Shown piece after piece: positions 1 to 7,800 of a DNA stretch of 12,121 nt. The stretch is from contig NZ_CABFLN010000040.1 in NCBI RefSeq assembly GCF_901873445.1, positions 1 to 12,121 of the forward strand. Reading direction: 5' to 3'. A program made the position numbers and the translations under genes. The notes under the pieces were generated by a model, which was not told where the DNA came from, searched no databases, and worked only from the letters and a program-made list of their open reading frames with translations. The stretch is from Gemella haemolysans. GTDB taxonomy: Bacteria; Bacillota; Bacilli; Staphylococcales; Gemellaceae. Position 1 is the stretch's first letter. Each line of letters starts with the position of its first letter.

Positions 1-90
1 GTATTTAAACTTCCTGTGGGTACCATTATCTAGTTCATCATAGCTAGTAAGAAGGTTTTTCCAATAACATTTCAATTTTCTGTGGTACAT
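1..90 (-). pseudogene. ISL3-like transposase remnant, runs off left edge
   Basis: The minus strand is open from base 147 down to base 1. From an ATG at 90-88 it reads 30 residues containing YRKLKCYWKNLLTSYDELD-like text (seen: YHRKLKCYWKNLLTSYDELD). I recall the pattern Y-x-x-LK-x-YWK-(L/N)-L, with a following HRKF-type segment, from the central part of ISL3-family transposases such as the streptococcal IS1167 group. This was matched from memory, not by a search. No ribosome binding site precedes the ATG, and the residues further upstream (LIFFYALNFT) do not look like transposase. It is therefore probably a broken internal piece fused to unrelated DNA, not a gene start. The rest lies outside the window, so the extent of decay cannot be judged. 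A chance open frame is the main alternative. Confidence 0.45.
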
Positions 91-133
91 TGTAAAATTA
101 AGTGCATAAAAGAATATCAGATAATAATATATT

Positions 134-170
134 AAAAATTCGGCTAATTAATTTATTAGTCGAATTTTTT
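134..170. terminator. Strong intrinsic terminator hairpin
   Basis: The arm AAAAATTCGGCTAAT (134-148) pairs with 155-169 across a 6-nt loop. The 15-bp stem has a single G-U pair, and the arm ends in a run of six T (165-170). Because the arm starts with five A, it could also work leftward. On the plus strand it would end a gene lying left of the window or a transcript reading out of the mobile-element remnant, insulating the uppS operon from it. Confidence 0.75.
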
Positions 171-415
171 ATAAGTTGATATACTAAGTTTTGAAAGACT
201 TTAATAATTGAGTAAAATCTTTAATTTTATATCCAATATAATTTTTATGTTTATATTTTATCATTAAATATTATGTAAAGCAATTCAAAATACTTTTGTA
301 TTTTTGAATAATACGATTATAAAAAAATTTAAATAATAGTTTTATGGACAGAATTTAAAATTTTAATATTGGTTAAAAAAGATACAATACTTCACATACA
401 AAATCTATTAAAAAT
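171..415. other. AT-rich intergenic stretch, nothing recognised
   Basis: This stretch lies between the terminator hairpin and the uppS promoter. It is very A/T rich with stop codons in all frames, and I see no RNA gene, repeat or convincing coding remnant. A TATAAT occurs at 237-242 but lacks a -35 box at a workable distance. Confidence 0.6.
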
Positions 416-444
416 TTGTTGCATTAGGCCTTTTATGATATAAT
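416..444 (+). promoter_or_regulatory. Promoter of the uppS-cdsA-rseP operon
   Basis: A perfect -10 box TATAAT lies at 439-444, preceded by TG at 436-437 (extended -10). A -35-like TTGTTG sits at 416-421 with the optimal 17-bp spacer. Transcription would start near 451, leaving a very short leader before the AGGAGG ribosome binding site at 459-464. That leaves no room for a leader regulatory element. Confidence 0.75.
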
Positions 445-468
445 GAAGGATGTTACATAGGAGGAATT

Positions 469-1233
469 ATGTTTAAATTTTTTAGAAAAACTGAACAAGT
501 ACAAAAAACTGAAAAACAAGAATTAAAAAAAATTCCGACACACGTTGCTATAATAATGGATGGTAATGGACGTTGGGCTAAAAAAAGAAATATGCCTAGA
601 ATTAAAGGACACTATGAAGGAATGCAAACTGTAAAAAAAATCACAAAGTATGCTTCAAAATTAGGTGTTAAATATTTGACGTTATATGCATTTTCTACGG
701 AAAACTGGGCTAGACCGAAGGAAGAAGTTAGTTATTTAATGGATCTTCCAGAGAAGATGTTTAGTAGTTTTATGCCAGAACTTATGGAAAATAACGTAAA
801 AGTTGAAGTTATAGGTGTGGTAGAAAAACTTCCAGAAAATACTAGAAAAGCTGTTAATGATGCAATTGAACAAACAAAAAATAATACAGGATTAAAATTA
901 ATTTTTGCCTTGAATTATGGTTCTAAAGACGAAATGTTAAGGGCAATTAAACAAATTGCAAAAGATGTTCAAGATAATAAATATAGTGCAGAAGAAATTT
1001 CTGAAGAGCATGTTAGTGCAAATCTATTTACTTCTAATACACCAGATCCCGATTTATTAATAAGAACGTCTGGAGAACAAAGAATTTCAAACTTTTTACT
1101 GTGGCAAATTGCTTATAGTGAGTTTTTATTCACAAAAGTAGCTTGGCCTGATTTTAATGAAGATGAATTCTATCAAGCTTTATTAGAATATCAAAGTAGA
1201 GATAGAAGGTTTGGAGGTTTAAATGAAGACTAG
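469..1233 (+). CDS. uppS: Isoprenyl transferase (undecaprenyl diphosphate synthase)
   Basis: This cytoplasmic cis-prenyltransferase adds isopentenyl units to farnesyl diphosphate. The product, C55 undecaprenyl diphosphate, is the lipid carrier for peptidoglycan and other wall polymers. The 254-residue length is normal for the family. HVAIIMDGNGRWAKKR (25-40) is the hallmark N-terminal motif; D31 corresponds to the Mg-binding catalytic aspartate and R35 and the following basic residues to the diphosphate site. TLYAFSTENW follows in the middle. The C-terminal signature starts RTSGEQRISNFLLWQ at R199 and continues through AYSE to WPDF. About 20 charged residues precede the core, a variable tail common in Firmicutes. 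The start is fixed by AGGAGG at 459-464, four bases upstream. The 3' end overlaps cdsA by 11 bases, implying translational coupling. It is the first gene of the operon. Confidence 0.97.
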   Translation: MFKFFRKTEQVQKTEKQELKKIPTHVAIIMDGNGRWAKKRNMPRIKGHYEGMQTVKKITKYASKLGVKYLTLYAFSTENWARPKEEVSYLMDLPEKMFSSFMPELMENNVKVEVIGVVEKLPENTRKAVNDAIEQTKNNTGLKLIFALNYGSKDEMLRAIKQIAKDVQDNKYSAEEISEEHVSANLFTSNTPDPDLLIRTSGEQRISNFLLWQIAYSEFLFTKVAWPDFNEDEFYQALLEYQSRDRRFGGLNED

Positions 1234-1996
1234 GATAATAACGGCTATAGTAGCATTAATTGTTTTCTTACCTTTATTATTTTTAGGTGGAGATTATTTC
1301 AAATTTACGACTTTTGCACTTGGTGTGATGGCTATGTATGAGATTGTGAGAATGACATTTAAAGAAACTAATATCGTAGTTTTAAGTTTATCATCATTAG
1401 CGGGAGCATTATTATTTTTACATAATGAAGTTTCAATATTGGTACAGTATTCTATAATTTATTTATTATTAATTGGTATGTTAGGTACTGTTGTTATGAC
1501 TGGACACAAGATTAAATTAGTTGAAATTGGTTCAATTATATTCGTGACTGCCTATATATTTGTAGGGTTTTATTGTTTATTTATGTTGAGAAACTTAAGT
1601 TTAAGCCATGTAGCATATTTATTACTTACTATTTGGTTCACAGATAGTTTTGCATACTTTGGTGGTATGAAATTTGGGAAAAATAAACTTTCTCCGAATA
1701 TAAGCCCGAATAAATCAATTGAGGGTTCAGTTATAGGAAGTGTATCATCAATAGCGATAGCATTATTGTTTTTCTTTACAACAAATATCTTTTCAAATTT
1801 ATTAGTTGCAATTGTTGTAACATTAATAGTAAGTGTAATCGGACAATTTGGTGATTTAATTGAATCAGCATATAAGAGAGAATATCAAGTTAAAGATAGT
1901 AGTAATTTATTACCTGGTCATGGTGGTATATTTGATAGATTTGATTCTGTAATATTATCAGCTCCATGTTTAATAATATTACTAAGTTTATTTTAA
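1223..1996 (+). CDS. cdsA: Phosphatidate cytidylyltransferase (CDP-diacylglycerol synthase)
   Basis: This integral membrane enzyme makes CDP-diacylglycerol from phosphatidic acid and CTP, the branch point for phosphatidylglycerol and cardiolipin. At 257 residues it is near usual length. Hydrophobic membrane segments run almost end to end, starting with residues 4-22. The conserved TDSFAYFGG (D141 at its start) and SPNKSIEG (161-168) motifs are present. The C-terminal CDS signature spans residues 215-241: S-x-x-KR, then KD, then LPGHGG-x-x-DR-x-D. Its lysine, aspartate and histidine residues are all intact, so the enzyme should be active. The ATG lies inside the end of uppS, with GGAGG at 1213-1217 five bases upstream, so it is co-transcribed and probably translationally coupled. 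The rseP start follows 18 bases after the stop. The pairing of cell-wall lipid carrier and phospholipid synthesis is the standard Bacilli arrangement. Confidence 0.97.
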   Translation: MKTRIITAIVALIVFLPLLFLGGDYFKFTTFALGVMAMYEIVRMTFKETNIVVLSLSSLAGALLFLHNEVSILVQYSIIYLLLIGMLGTVVMTGHKIKLVEIGSIIFVTAYIFVGFYCLFMLRNLSLSHVAYLLLTIWFTDSFAYFGGMKFGKNKLSPNISPNKSIEGSVIGSVSSIAIALLFFFTTNIFSNLLVAIVVTLIVSVIGQFGDLIESAYKREYQVKDSSNLLPGHGGIFDRFDSVILSAPCLIILLSLF

Positions 1997-2014
1997 AATT
2001 TAGAGAGGTATTAG

Positions 2015-3307
2015 ATGCAAGGTATTATAGCGTTTATATTAATATTTTTTGTGGTAGTAACTATTCATGAATTTGGTCATTTTATAGTTGCTAAAAAATC
2101 AGGAATATTATGTCAAGAGTTTGCAATAGGAATGGGACCTAAAATATTCCATAAAAAAATAGGGGAAACTAATTTTACAATAAGACTTCTTCCAGTTGGT
2201 GGATATGTAAAAATGCCGGATAATGTTTTTGATTTTAATAACGATATGTCGGTATATGATCTAAAAAAAGGAATGAAAGTTAGTTTAAAACTAGATGAAA
2301 ATGACAAAGTTGAAAAAATAGTTTTAGATAAAACTAATGATATGGATTTACTTCCATTAGAATTAAATGAATTTGATTTAACTGAAAACCTATTTGTAGA
2401 AGGTTTTGTAGGTGATAGAATAGAACGTTACGAAGTAAGAAAAGATGCATGTGTTGCTTTTGGTGGAATGGAAGAGCAAATTGCACCAGTAGAGAGAATG
2501 TTTTCTTCTCACTCATGGGGGAAAAAATTCTGGACATTATTCGCGGGACCATTGATGAACTTTATTTTAGCTTTAGCTATTTTCTTAGGTATTTCAATCT
2601 ATAGTGGTGTTCCATCAAATACTACTCGTTTAGGAGAAATAGTGTCCAATTACCCAGCTTATTCAGCAGGATTAAAACAAGGTGACATAGTTGAGCAAGT
2701 AAATGGTAAGAGCGTTACTACATGGAAAGAAATGACAAAAGAAATCGTAGGTTCTAATGGTTCTGAGCTTACATTAAAAGTGTCACGTGATGGTTCACAA
2801 CAAGAAATTAAAGTTACACCAAAAGAAGAAGTTACCGTGGAAAAGGGTAAAGAAGTTAAAACATATAAACTAGGAATAAACCAAGCTTATGAGAAAGACT
2901 TAGCAGATTCTATTAAGAATGGTTTCGAACAAACATTATTCTTCGGAACTGCGATTTTTATGGGAATTATTAATTTATTTGCTTCACTATTTAGTGGAGG
3001 ATTTAGCTTAAATCAACTAGGTGGGCCTGTAGCAATTTATGAAATGTCTTCAGCTGCTGCACAAAGTGGATTACTAACAACCCTAAGATGGACAGGGATT
3101 TTAAGTGTAAACTTAGGACTAATGAACTTAATTCCTATTCCAGTTCTTGATGGTGGAAGAATAATTTTTGTAATTTACGAAGCAATCTTTAAGAAACCAA
3201 TTAATAAGAAAGCTCAATATTACTTAACAGTAGTATTTGGTTTATTAATGGTAGCATTAATGTTAGCTGTAACGTGGAACGATGTTCAAAGATTATTTGG
3301 AAAATAG
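2015..3307 (+). CDS. rseP: Site-2 zinc metalloprotease RseP/RasP (intramembrane protease)
   Basis: This membrane-embedded protease cleaves transmembrane segments of regulatory proteins, such as anti-sigma factors, and leftover signal peptides in Firmicutes. HEFGH at residues 18-22, inside the first membrane helix, is the zinc-binding HExxH motif. FAIGMGPKIF and RLLPVGGYVKM follow, as is typical. A second membrane segment starts near W173 with GPLMN (178-182). A PDZ domain covers about 200-272 and carries the AGL-x-x-GD-x-(I)-x-x-(I/V)-NG core. The C-terminal NLIPIPVLDGG (371-381) supplies the third zinc ligand (Asp), followed by the last membrane helix (about 403-422). The 430-residue length is normal. 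The segment between about 85 and 150 is acidic and charged, an insertion also found in coccal homologues. AGAGAGG at 2002-2008 sets the start. It is the last gene of the operon, which ends at the terminator at 3316. Confidence 0.95.
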   Translation: MQGIIAFILIFFVVVTIHEFGHFIVAKKSGILCQEFAIGMGPKIFHKKIGETNFTIRLLPVGGYVKMPDNVFDFNNDMSVYDLKKGMKVSLKLDENDKVEKIVLDKTNDMDLLPLELNEFDLTENLFVEGFVGDRIERYEVRKDACVAFGGMEEQIAPVERMFSSHSWGKKFWTLFAGPLMNFILALAIFLGISIYSGVPSNTTRLGEIVSNYPAYSAGLKQGDIVEQVNGKSVTTWKEMTKEIVGSNGSELTLKVSRDGSQQEIKVTPKEEVTVEKGKEVKTYKLGINQAYEKDLADSIKNGFEQTLFFGTAIFMGIINLFASLFSGGFSLNQLGGPVAIYEMSSAAAQSGLLTTLRWTGILSVNLGLMNLIPIPVLDGGRIIFVIYEAIFKKPINKKAQYYLTVVFGLLMVALMLAVTWNDVQRLFGK

Positions 3308-3315
3308 ATAGATGA

Positions 3316-3350
3316 GAAGAGGAGTTTAGATTGACTTCTCTTTGTTTTTT
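3316..3350 (+). terminator. Terminator of the uppS-cdsA-rseP operon
   Basis: AGAGGAGT (3318-3325) pairs with ACTTCTCT (3334-3341), extended by two outer pairs to a 10-bp stem with two G-U pairs and an 8-nt loop. TTG and a run of six T (3345-3350) follow. It begins nine bases after the rseP stop. Confidence 0.8.
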
Positions 3351-3360
3351 ATTATATTGA

Positions 3361-3393
3361 TAAAAGAGATTTAGTAATAGGAAATCGCTTTTA
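3361..3393. repeat. Imperfect inverted repeat just after the rseP terminator
   Basis: Arms TAAAAGAGATTT (3361-3372) and AAATCGCTTTTA (3382-3393) pair with one internal A-G mismatch over a 9-nt loop. The T-tract that follows is interrupted, so it may be a weak back-up terminator or just a structured spacer. Confidence 0.4.
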
Positions 3394-3411
3394 ATTTTAA
3401 TAAATTTAATA

Positions 3412-3440
3412 TATAATATCGATAGGTATTAAATACCTAT
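3412..3440 (+). promoter_or_regulatory. Orphan -10 box followed by a perfect 19-bp palindrome (putative operator)
   Basis: TATAAT lies at 3412-3417. The best -35 candidate at 17-bp spacing is a poor TTTTAA (3389-3394). Bases 3422-3440, ATAGGTATTaAATACCTAT, form a perfect inverted repeat around a central A and would cover the transcription start. That position is typical of a repressor operator. The AGGT-N7-ACCT spacing equals that of the 19-bp DtxR/IdeR metal-repressor box, but the match is only in the outer half-sites. No gene follows for 300 bases, so the target, if any, is a short RNA or a lost gene. Confidence 0.4.
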
Positions 3441-3468
3441 TAAACTATTTTTTACAATTTTAAAATAT

Positions 3469-3505
3469 TAAAGAGTCATGCAGTAATGCGTGGCTCTTTA
3501 TTTGT
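3469..3505. terminator. Terminator-like hairpin in the rseP-sbcD gap
   Basis: TAAAGAGTCATGC (3469-3481) pairs with GCGTGGCTCTTTA (3488-3500), a 13-bp stem with two G-U pairs and a 6-nt loop. The following TTTGTTTTAT is a moderate T-rich tail. No gene lies between this hairpin and the earlier terminator, so it would end only the short transcript expected from the orphan -10 box. It could also be fused terminal repeats of a mobile element. Confidence 0.5.
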
Positions 3506-3716
3506 TTTATCTAGATTAGGTGTTGTTTTAAAATTAAAATCGTTCATTTGAGAAATCATAAAAAGCAGTAGCTTATTGATAAATTCGTTTTATAAAGGCT
3601 TTTTAGATATCTAATAAACTTGTCACGGGTGGCTCAACAAAATTGTTTTATCTGAAATCATGATTTTTGAGTCATTCCCATTTAATTGTGCTCTGTTATT
3701 TTATTTCGTTTTAAGC
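3501..3716. other. Intergenic stretch before sbcD with weak secondary structures
   Basis: No gene is seen here. AAAAAGC (3560-3566) and GCTTTTT (3598-3604) form a 7-bp stem over a long loop, and AGCTTAT (3570-3576) could compete for part of the same 3' arm. TTAGATATCTAA (3603-3614) is a 12-bp palindrome. A larger inverted repeat follows at 3627-3679. Short open frames exist on both strands over 3620-3710, but I recognise none of them. Confidence 0.45.
3627..3679. repeat. Imperfect inverted repeat, possible MITE-like or IS-end scar
   Basis: GGGTGGCTCAA (3627-3637) pairs with TTGAGTCATTCCC (3667-3679). The pairing gives an 8-bp block with one G-U pair, a two-base bulge and three G-C pairs, enclosing about 29 bases. 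The arm words GTGGCTC and GAGTCAT also occur in the hairpin at 3469-3500, in the opposite order and with the same wobble position. There is no T-tract, so it is not a terminator. Confidence 0.4.
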
Positions 3717-3752
3717 TATAATATAATAGAGATAATTTATAGAAAAAAGGTG
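3717..3752 (+). promoter_or_regulatory. Probable promoter and ribosome binding site of the sbcD-sbcC-addB operon
   Basis: Two overlapping perfect -10 boxes occur, TATAAT at 3717-3722 and at 3722-3727. Neither has a good -35 box at 16-18 bp (TGTTAT and TTTTAT are the hexamers there), so the promoter may be modest. AAAGGTG at 3746-3752 is the ribosome binding site, five bases before the sbcD ATG. Confidence 0.5.
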
Positions 3753-3757
3753 ATTAT

Positions 3758-4897
3758 ATGGTTAAATTTTTACATACTGCAGATTGGCATATTGGAAGAA
3801 AATTACAAGGGAAAGATTTATTAGAAGATCAACAATATGTAATGAATAATTTGATTAGTAAAATTGATGAGACTAAACCTGACTTTTTAATAATTGCAGG
3901 TGATTTATATGATAGAAGTGTTCCTAGTAAAGAGGCTACAACACTTTTACAGGAACTTCTAGTGAAAATTAACATCGAATGCACTATACCAATTTTTGCA
4001 ATTAGTGGTAATCATGATAGTAAAGAGAGATTAGCTATAGGAGAAGCTTGGTTTAGCAAGCATAAATTCTATCTTCATACAAGATTAAATCAAGTATTTG
4101 ATAAGATTACTATTGAAGATACGGATATATATTTATTACCATATTTTGAACCTTTTGAAGCAAGAGAACATTTTGAGGATGCTACACTTACAACTCATAA
4201 TTCTGCGACAAAAAGAGTAATTGATGAAATTTATAAAAATATAGACATGAGTAAAACTAATATTTTAGTAGCTCATACTTTTGTATCTGGAGGGCTAGAA
4301 ACTGATTCTGAAAGAGAAATTTCTGTAGGAACTGTTGAAAATGTAGCAGTTGAAATTTTTGAAAAATTTGATTATGTAGCTCTAGGTCATCTTCATAATC
4401 CGAATGCTATAAAAGAAGAACGTATAAAATATAGTGGTAGTCCAATGGCTTATTCATTCTCTGAAGCAACACAGACAAAAGGTATGAGGTTAGTAGAATT
4501 AACAAAAGAAATTTTTACTGAAGAGTTTATTTCCTTGGAACAAAAACGTAAATTACATAATATTAGTACAACATATGAAGAGGTATTTACAAAAGTATTT
4601 CAACAAAATTTTGATTGTAAAAATGATTATTTTAGTATGGAATTAAGTGGTATGGAAGGCGTGACAGATCCTTTACCACGAATTAAAGAGTATTATCCAA
4701 ATACTTTGATACTTAAACAAAAAAGAAATAATAATAGTGATAGTGAAATTAAATTTGATAAAGAAATGTTGACTAAAAGTCCACTAGAATTGATAGAAGG
4801 ATTTTATAATGAACAAACAGGTAGCGAGTTAACGGTAGGGCAAAAACGAGTGCTGGTAAATATTATAGACAAGGTGAATCAAGATGAAACCAATTAG
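3758..4897 (+). CDS. sbcD: Exonuclease SbcCD subunit D (Mre11-type nuclease)
   Basis: This is the nuclease subunit of SbcCD, the bacterial Mre11-Rad50 complex. It opens hairpins and trims blocked double-strand ends, acting with SbcC on the chromosome, for example at palindromes behind replication forks. All five phosphodiesterase motifs are visible: D9-x-H11 (TADWHIG), GDLYDR with D49, GNHD at 84-87, H173 in ILVAHTF, and GHLH at 210-213. These are the two-metal site ligands, so the enzyme should be active. The C-terminal part, after about residue 260, carries the capping and SbcC-binding region and is less conserved. At 379 residues the length is normal. The start has a good AAAGGTG five bases upstream and leaves the first motif at the usual distance. 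The 3' end overlaps sbcC by 14 bases. Confidence 0.96.
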   Translation: MVKFLHTADWHIGRKLQGKDLLEDQQYVMNNLISKIDETKPDFLIIAGDLYDRSVPSKEATTLLQELLVKINIECTIPIFAISGNHDSKERLAIGEAWFSKHKFYLHTRLNQVFDKITIEDTDIYLLPYFEPFEAREHFEDATLTTHNSATKRVIDEIYKNIDMSKTNILVAHTFVSGGLETDSEREISVGTVENVAVEIFEKFDYVALGHLHNPNAIKEERIKYSGSPMAYSFSEATQTKGMRLVELTKEIFTEEFISLEQKRKLHNISTTYEEVFTKVFQQNFDCKNDYFSMELSGMEGVTDPLPRIKEYYPNTLILKQKRNNNSDSEIKFDKEMLTKSPLELIEGFYNEQTGSELTVGQKRVLVNIIDKVNQDETN

Positions 4898-7800
4898 ATT
4901 AGAATTAAAAGAATTTGGTCCATATAAAGATGAAATAATAGAATGGGATAGAATAATAAATGAACCTATATTTTTAATAACAGGAAAAACAGGTTCGGGG
5001 AAATCTACACTTTTTGATGCTATTACTTATGCATTATACAATAAGACAACAGGAGGTAAAGATATATCTTCTTTAAGGACGAAAACCGCTAGCGACAAAG
5101 ATAAAACACAGGTGAACTTTGACTTTGAATTAAGCGGAAAGAGATACAGAATTGAAAGAACTTTAGCTTATCTGAAGACTGGTAATAAAAATTTAACTTC
5201 TGGGAAAGTTGCTTTAATGAAATATAATGATGAAGAATTAGAAGTTATTGCAACAAAAGAGCAAGAAGTTAAAGAAAAAGTAGAAGAGTTAATAGGTTTA
5301 GATGATAAACAATTTTGTCAAATTATCATATTACCTCAAGGTAAGTTTAAAGAATTCCTATTATCAAAATCAAGTGAGAAGAAAGAAACTTTAAGGTCGT
5401 TATTTAATACTTATTTTTATCAAAAATTTGTAGATCAATTACAAGAACAAGCAAAAAAATTAGATAGTAATAACAAACAAAAAGAAAAAGAATTAATTAC
5501 AAGATTTGAACAGTTTGATATAGATGGAGAATTAACAAAGTTTGAGTTTTTAAAAGATGAGAATTTTAAAGAGATTAATGAAATAATTTTATCTCAAGAA
5601 AACGATATAGAAACAGAAAAAAAAGAATTAGCTAAATTAGAAAAAAATCTTATAAAATCAAAAGAGAATTTTATAGAATTAAGTAAACTGAACGATAAAT
5701 TTTTAAATCTTGAAGATAATAAGGTGAAAATTGATGAATTAAATAATAAAGACGATTACTTCAACAAACTAAAAGCGGAGGTAGAAAAGTTAACGGAGTT
5801 GCAAAAAAGTAAAGATAAAATAACAGAATATGTAAGTTTATTAGATAAACAACTTCAATTAACAAAACAGGGAAAATCTCTGCTAGATGAAAAAGAGCGA
5901 TATAAGAAAGATTTAGCTGCGAATACTGAGCTAGAAACTAAACTTACTTCAATAAAAGACAAAATTGAATCAATTAGAAAAGAAACAACAGATTTAAAAT
6001 TCTTTTATAACAATATTGATGAACTGATAGTGGCTAAAAGTGATATAAATATATTTACTAATAAACTTGAAGAGCTAAATCTAAAAAAAGAATCAATAAA
6101 AGAAATAGAAGATAGTTTAAAAATTGAAAAAGAAAACTATTTTGAATCGAATGAAGAAAAGAATATTCTCGATGGTAGTATAGGAAAGTTAAAATTAGAG
6201 ATTTTAAAGAAAGAACAAGAAGTAGAAAAACTAAAAGAGTTTGAAAAAAAATCATCAGAATTAAATGATAAAAAGCTTAATTATGAAGTTTCAAAAAAAT
6301 ATTTAGAAGAGTTGCAGGTAACTAAAGGAGAAATTGAAAGAGACGTGTTATTACTAAAAAGTAATAAAGAACAAGAAGTATTGAATAGCTTTTTAGTGAA
6401 GTTGCATGAGGGTGACGATTGCCCGCTTTGTAAACAGAAAATCGAGCATCTTCCAGAGATAACTACACTTGTAGAAGTAGATGATAATATAGAAAAATCA
6501 CTACAAGATGTTACTGAAAAAGTAATAAAATTAGAAACTCTTTTACAAAAAGATGAACAAGATATTCAAAAGCTAACGACAACAGTAAAGGATTTAGAAG
6601 ATTTTATTAATTTAAAAGCCGTAGAACAATTAACTGAATTAGAAGCTGAATTAAAACGTGAAACTATCAATTTAACAGAAGTAGTAGAGGGATTAAAAAA
6701 ATCGGAAGTTAAAATAAAAAACTTTGAAAAAGAGATAGAAAATCTGTCAATTTTATTAAAAGATGAGGATCAGTTAAAACAAAAACAATTGGAAGCTAAA
6801 AATAAAATTGATCAATTTGAAAATAATGTAAATATTGAGTTAGAAGACTTTAAAGATTATTATGAAAATAAAATAGTTCAAATTAATGAATTTGATAATA
6901 ATTATAAAGAATTCCAGGAAAATAATAATGAGTTGCAAATCAGGAAAATAAAAATAGAAACTGAGCAGAAAAATAATGCAGATAATTTATTAGAAGTTAC
7001 AAAAGGGATTGAATTTATAGTATCGAATTTTATGAATTCTAAACTTAGTAAATACTACAGTTCTTTAGAATCAGCTGAAGAAAACATTGAAGAATTAGAA
7101 AAATTAGAACAATATCAAGCTCAAATTGATGAATTTGAAGATACTAAGAAGATATTACTAAGTTCTTTAAAACAACTTGAAGAAGAATTAATGAACGTAG
7201 TAAAACCTGATTTAGAAGAAGAACACGAGAAATTGCAAAATATGGAAGATGAGGTTTCTAATTTTATAGAAAAAATGGCAATTCTTACAACGAGATTATC
7301 TAATAATAAAAAATTATACGAAAAAATTCATAATGAGTATCTTAAATTATTAGAAACGTCTAAAGATGCCCGAGAAATAATAGCATTAAGTGATGTTGTT
7401 AGTGGAAAAACAGAAAATAGAAAATCACTAGAAACGTATGTTCAAGGATATTATTTAGACTTGATACTTGTTGCTGGAACGAAAAGATTGCTACAGATGA
7501 CAAATGACCGTTACAGATTTATTAGGCGTGAAGAAAAATCTAAAGGTGGAGGGCTGCAAGGTCTAGAAATAGAGATACATGACATTTATCTAAATAGTAC
7601 ACGTATTATAAGTTCTTTATCTGGAGGAGAATTATTCTTAGCTTCGTTAGCATTGGCATTAGGATTAGCAGAAGTAATACAAAATGAGAGTGGTGGTATC
7701 TCTCTAGAGACTATTTTTATCGATGAAGGATTTGGTTCATTGGATGCTGAAACTTTAGATATTGCATTAACAACATTAATAGATCTTCAGTCTTATGGAA

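Noticed and set aside
171..415. Possible further transposase remnant or second promoter upstream of uppS
   Set aside because: Translated fragments show no transposase motifs, and the TATAAT at 237-242 has no -35 box at a usable spacing.
2113..2552. Two minus-strand open frames of 64 and 72 codons inside rseP
   Set aside because: They lie opposite a well-conserved gene and have no recognisable domain. They look like shadows of AT-rich coding sequence.
3627..3679. Reading the inverted repeat as an sbcD leader riboswitch or attenuator
   Set aside because: It lies upstream of the likely sbcD -10 boxes, so it would not be in that transcript, and it has no T-tract.
3620..3757. Open frames on both strands through the inverted repeat before sbcD, e.g. 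a minus-strand peptide ending KTILLSHP
   Set aside because: They are short, without starts or ribosome binding sites, and match no family I recognise. I did not call a pseudogene.
6058..6255. Minus-strand open frame of 65 codons inside sbcC, Leu/Phe-rich like a membrane peptide
   Set aside because: The antisense of a Lys/Glu-rich coiled coil gives Phe/Leu runs automatically. No independent evidence supports a gene.
5400..7400. Internally repetitive, low-complexity A-rich sequence
   Set aside because: It is explained by the heptad-rich coiled-coil arms of SbcC and is not a DNA repeat.
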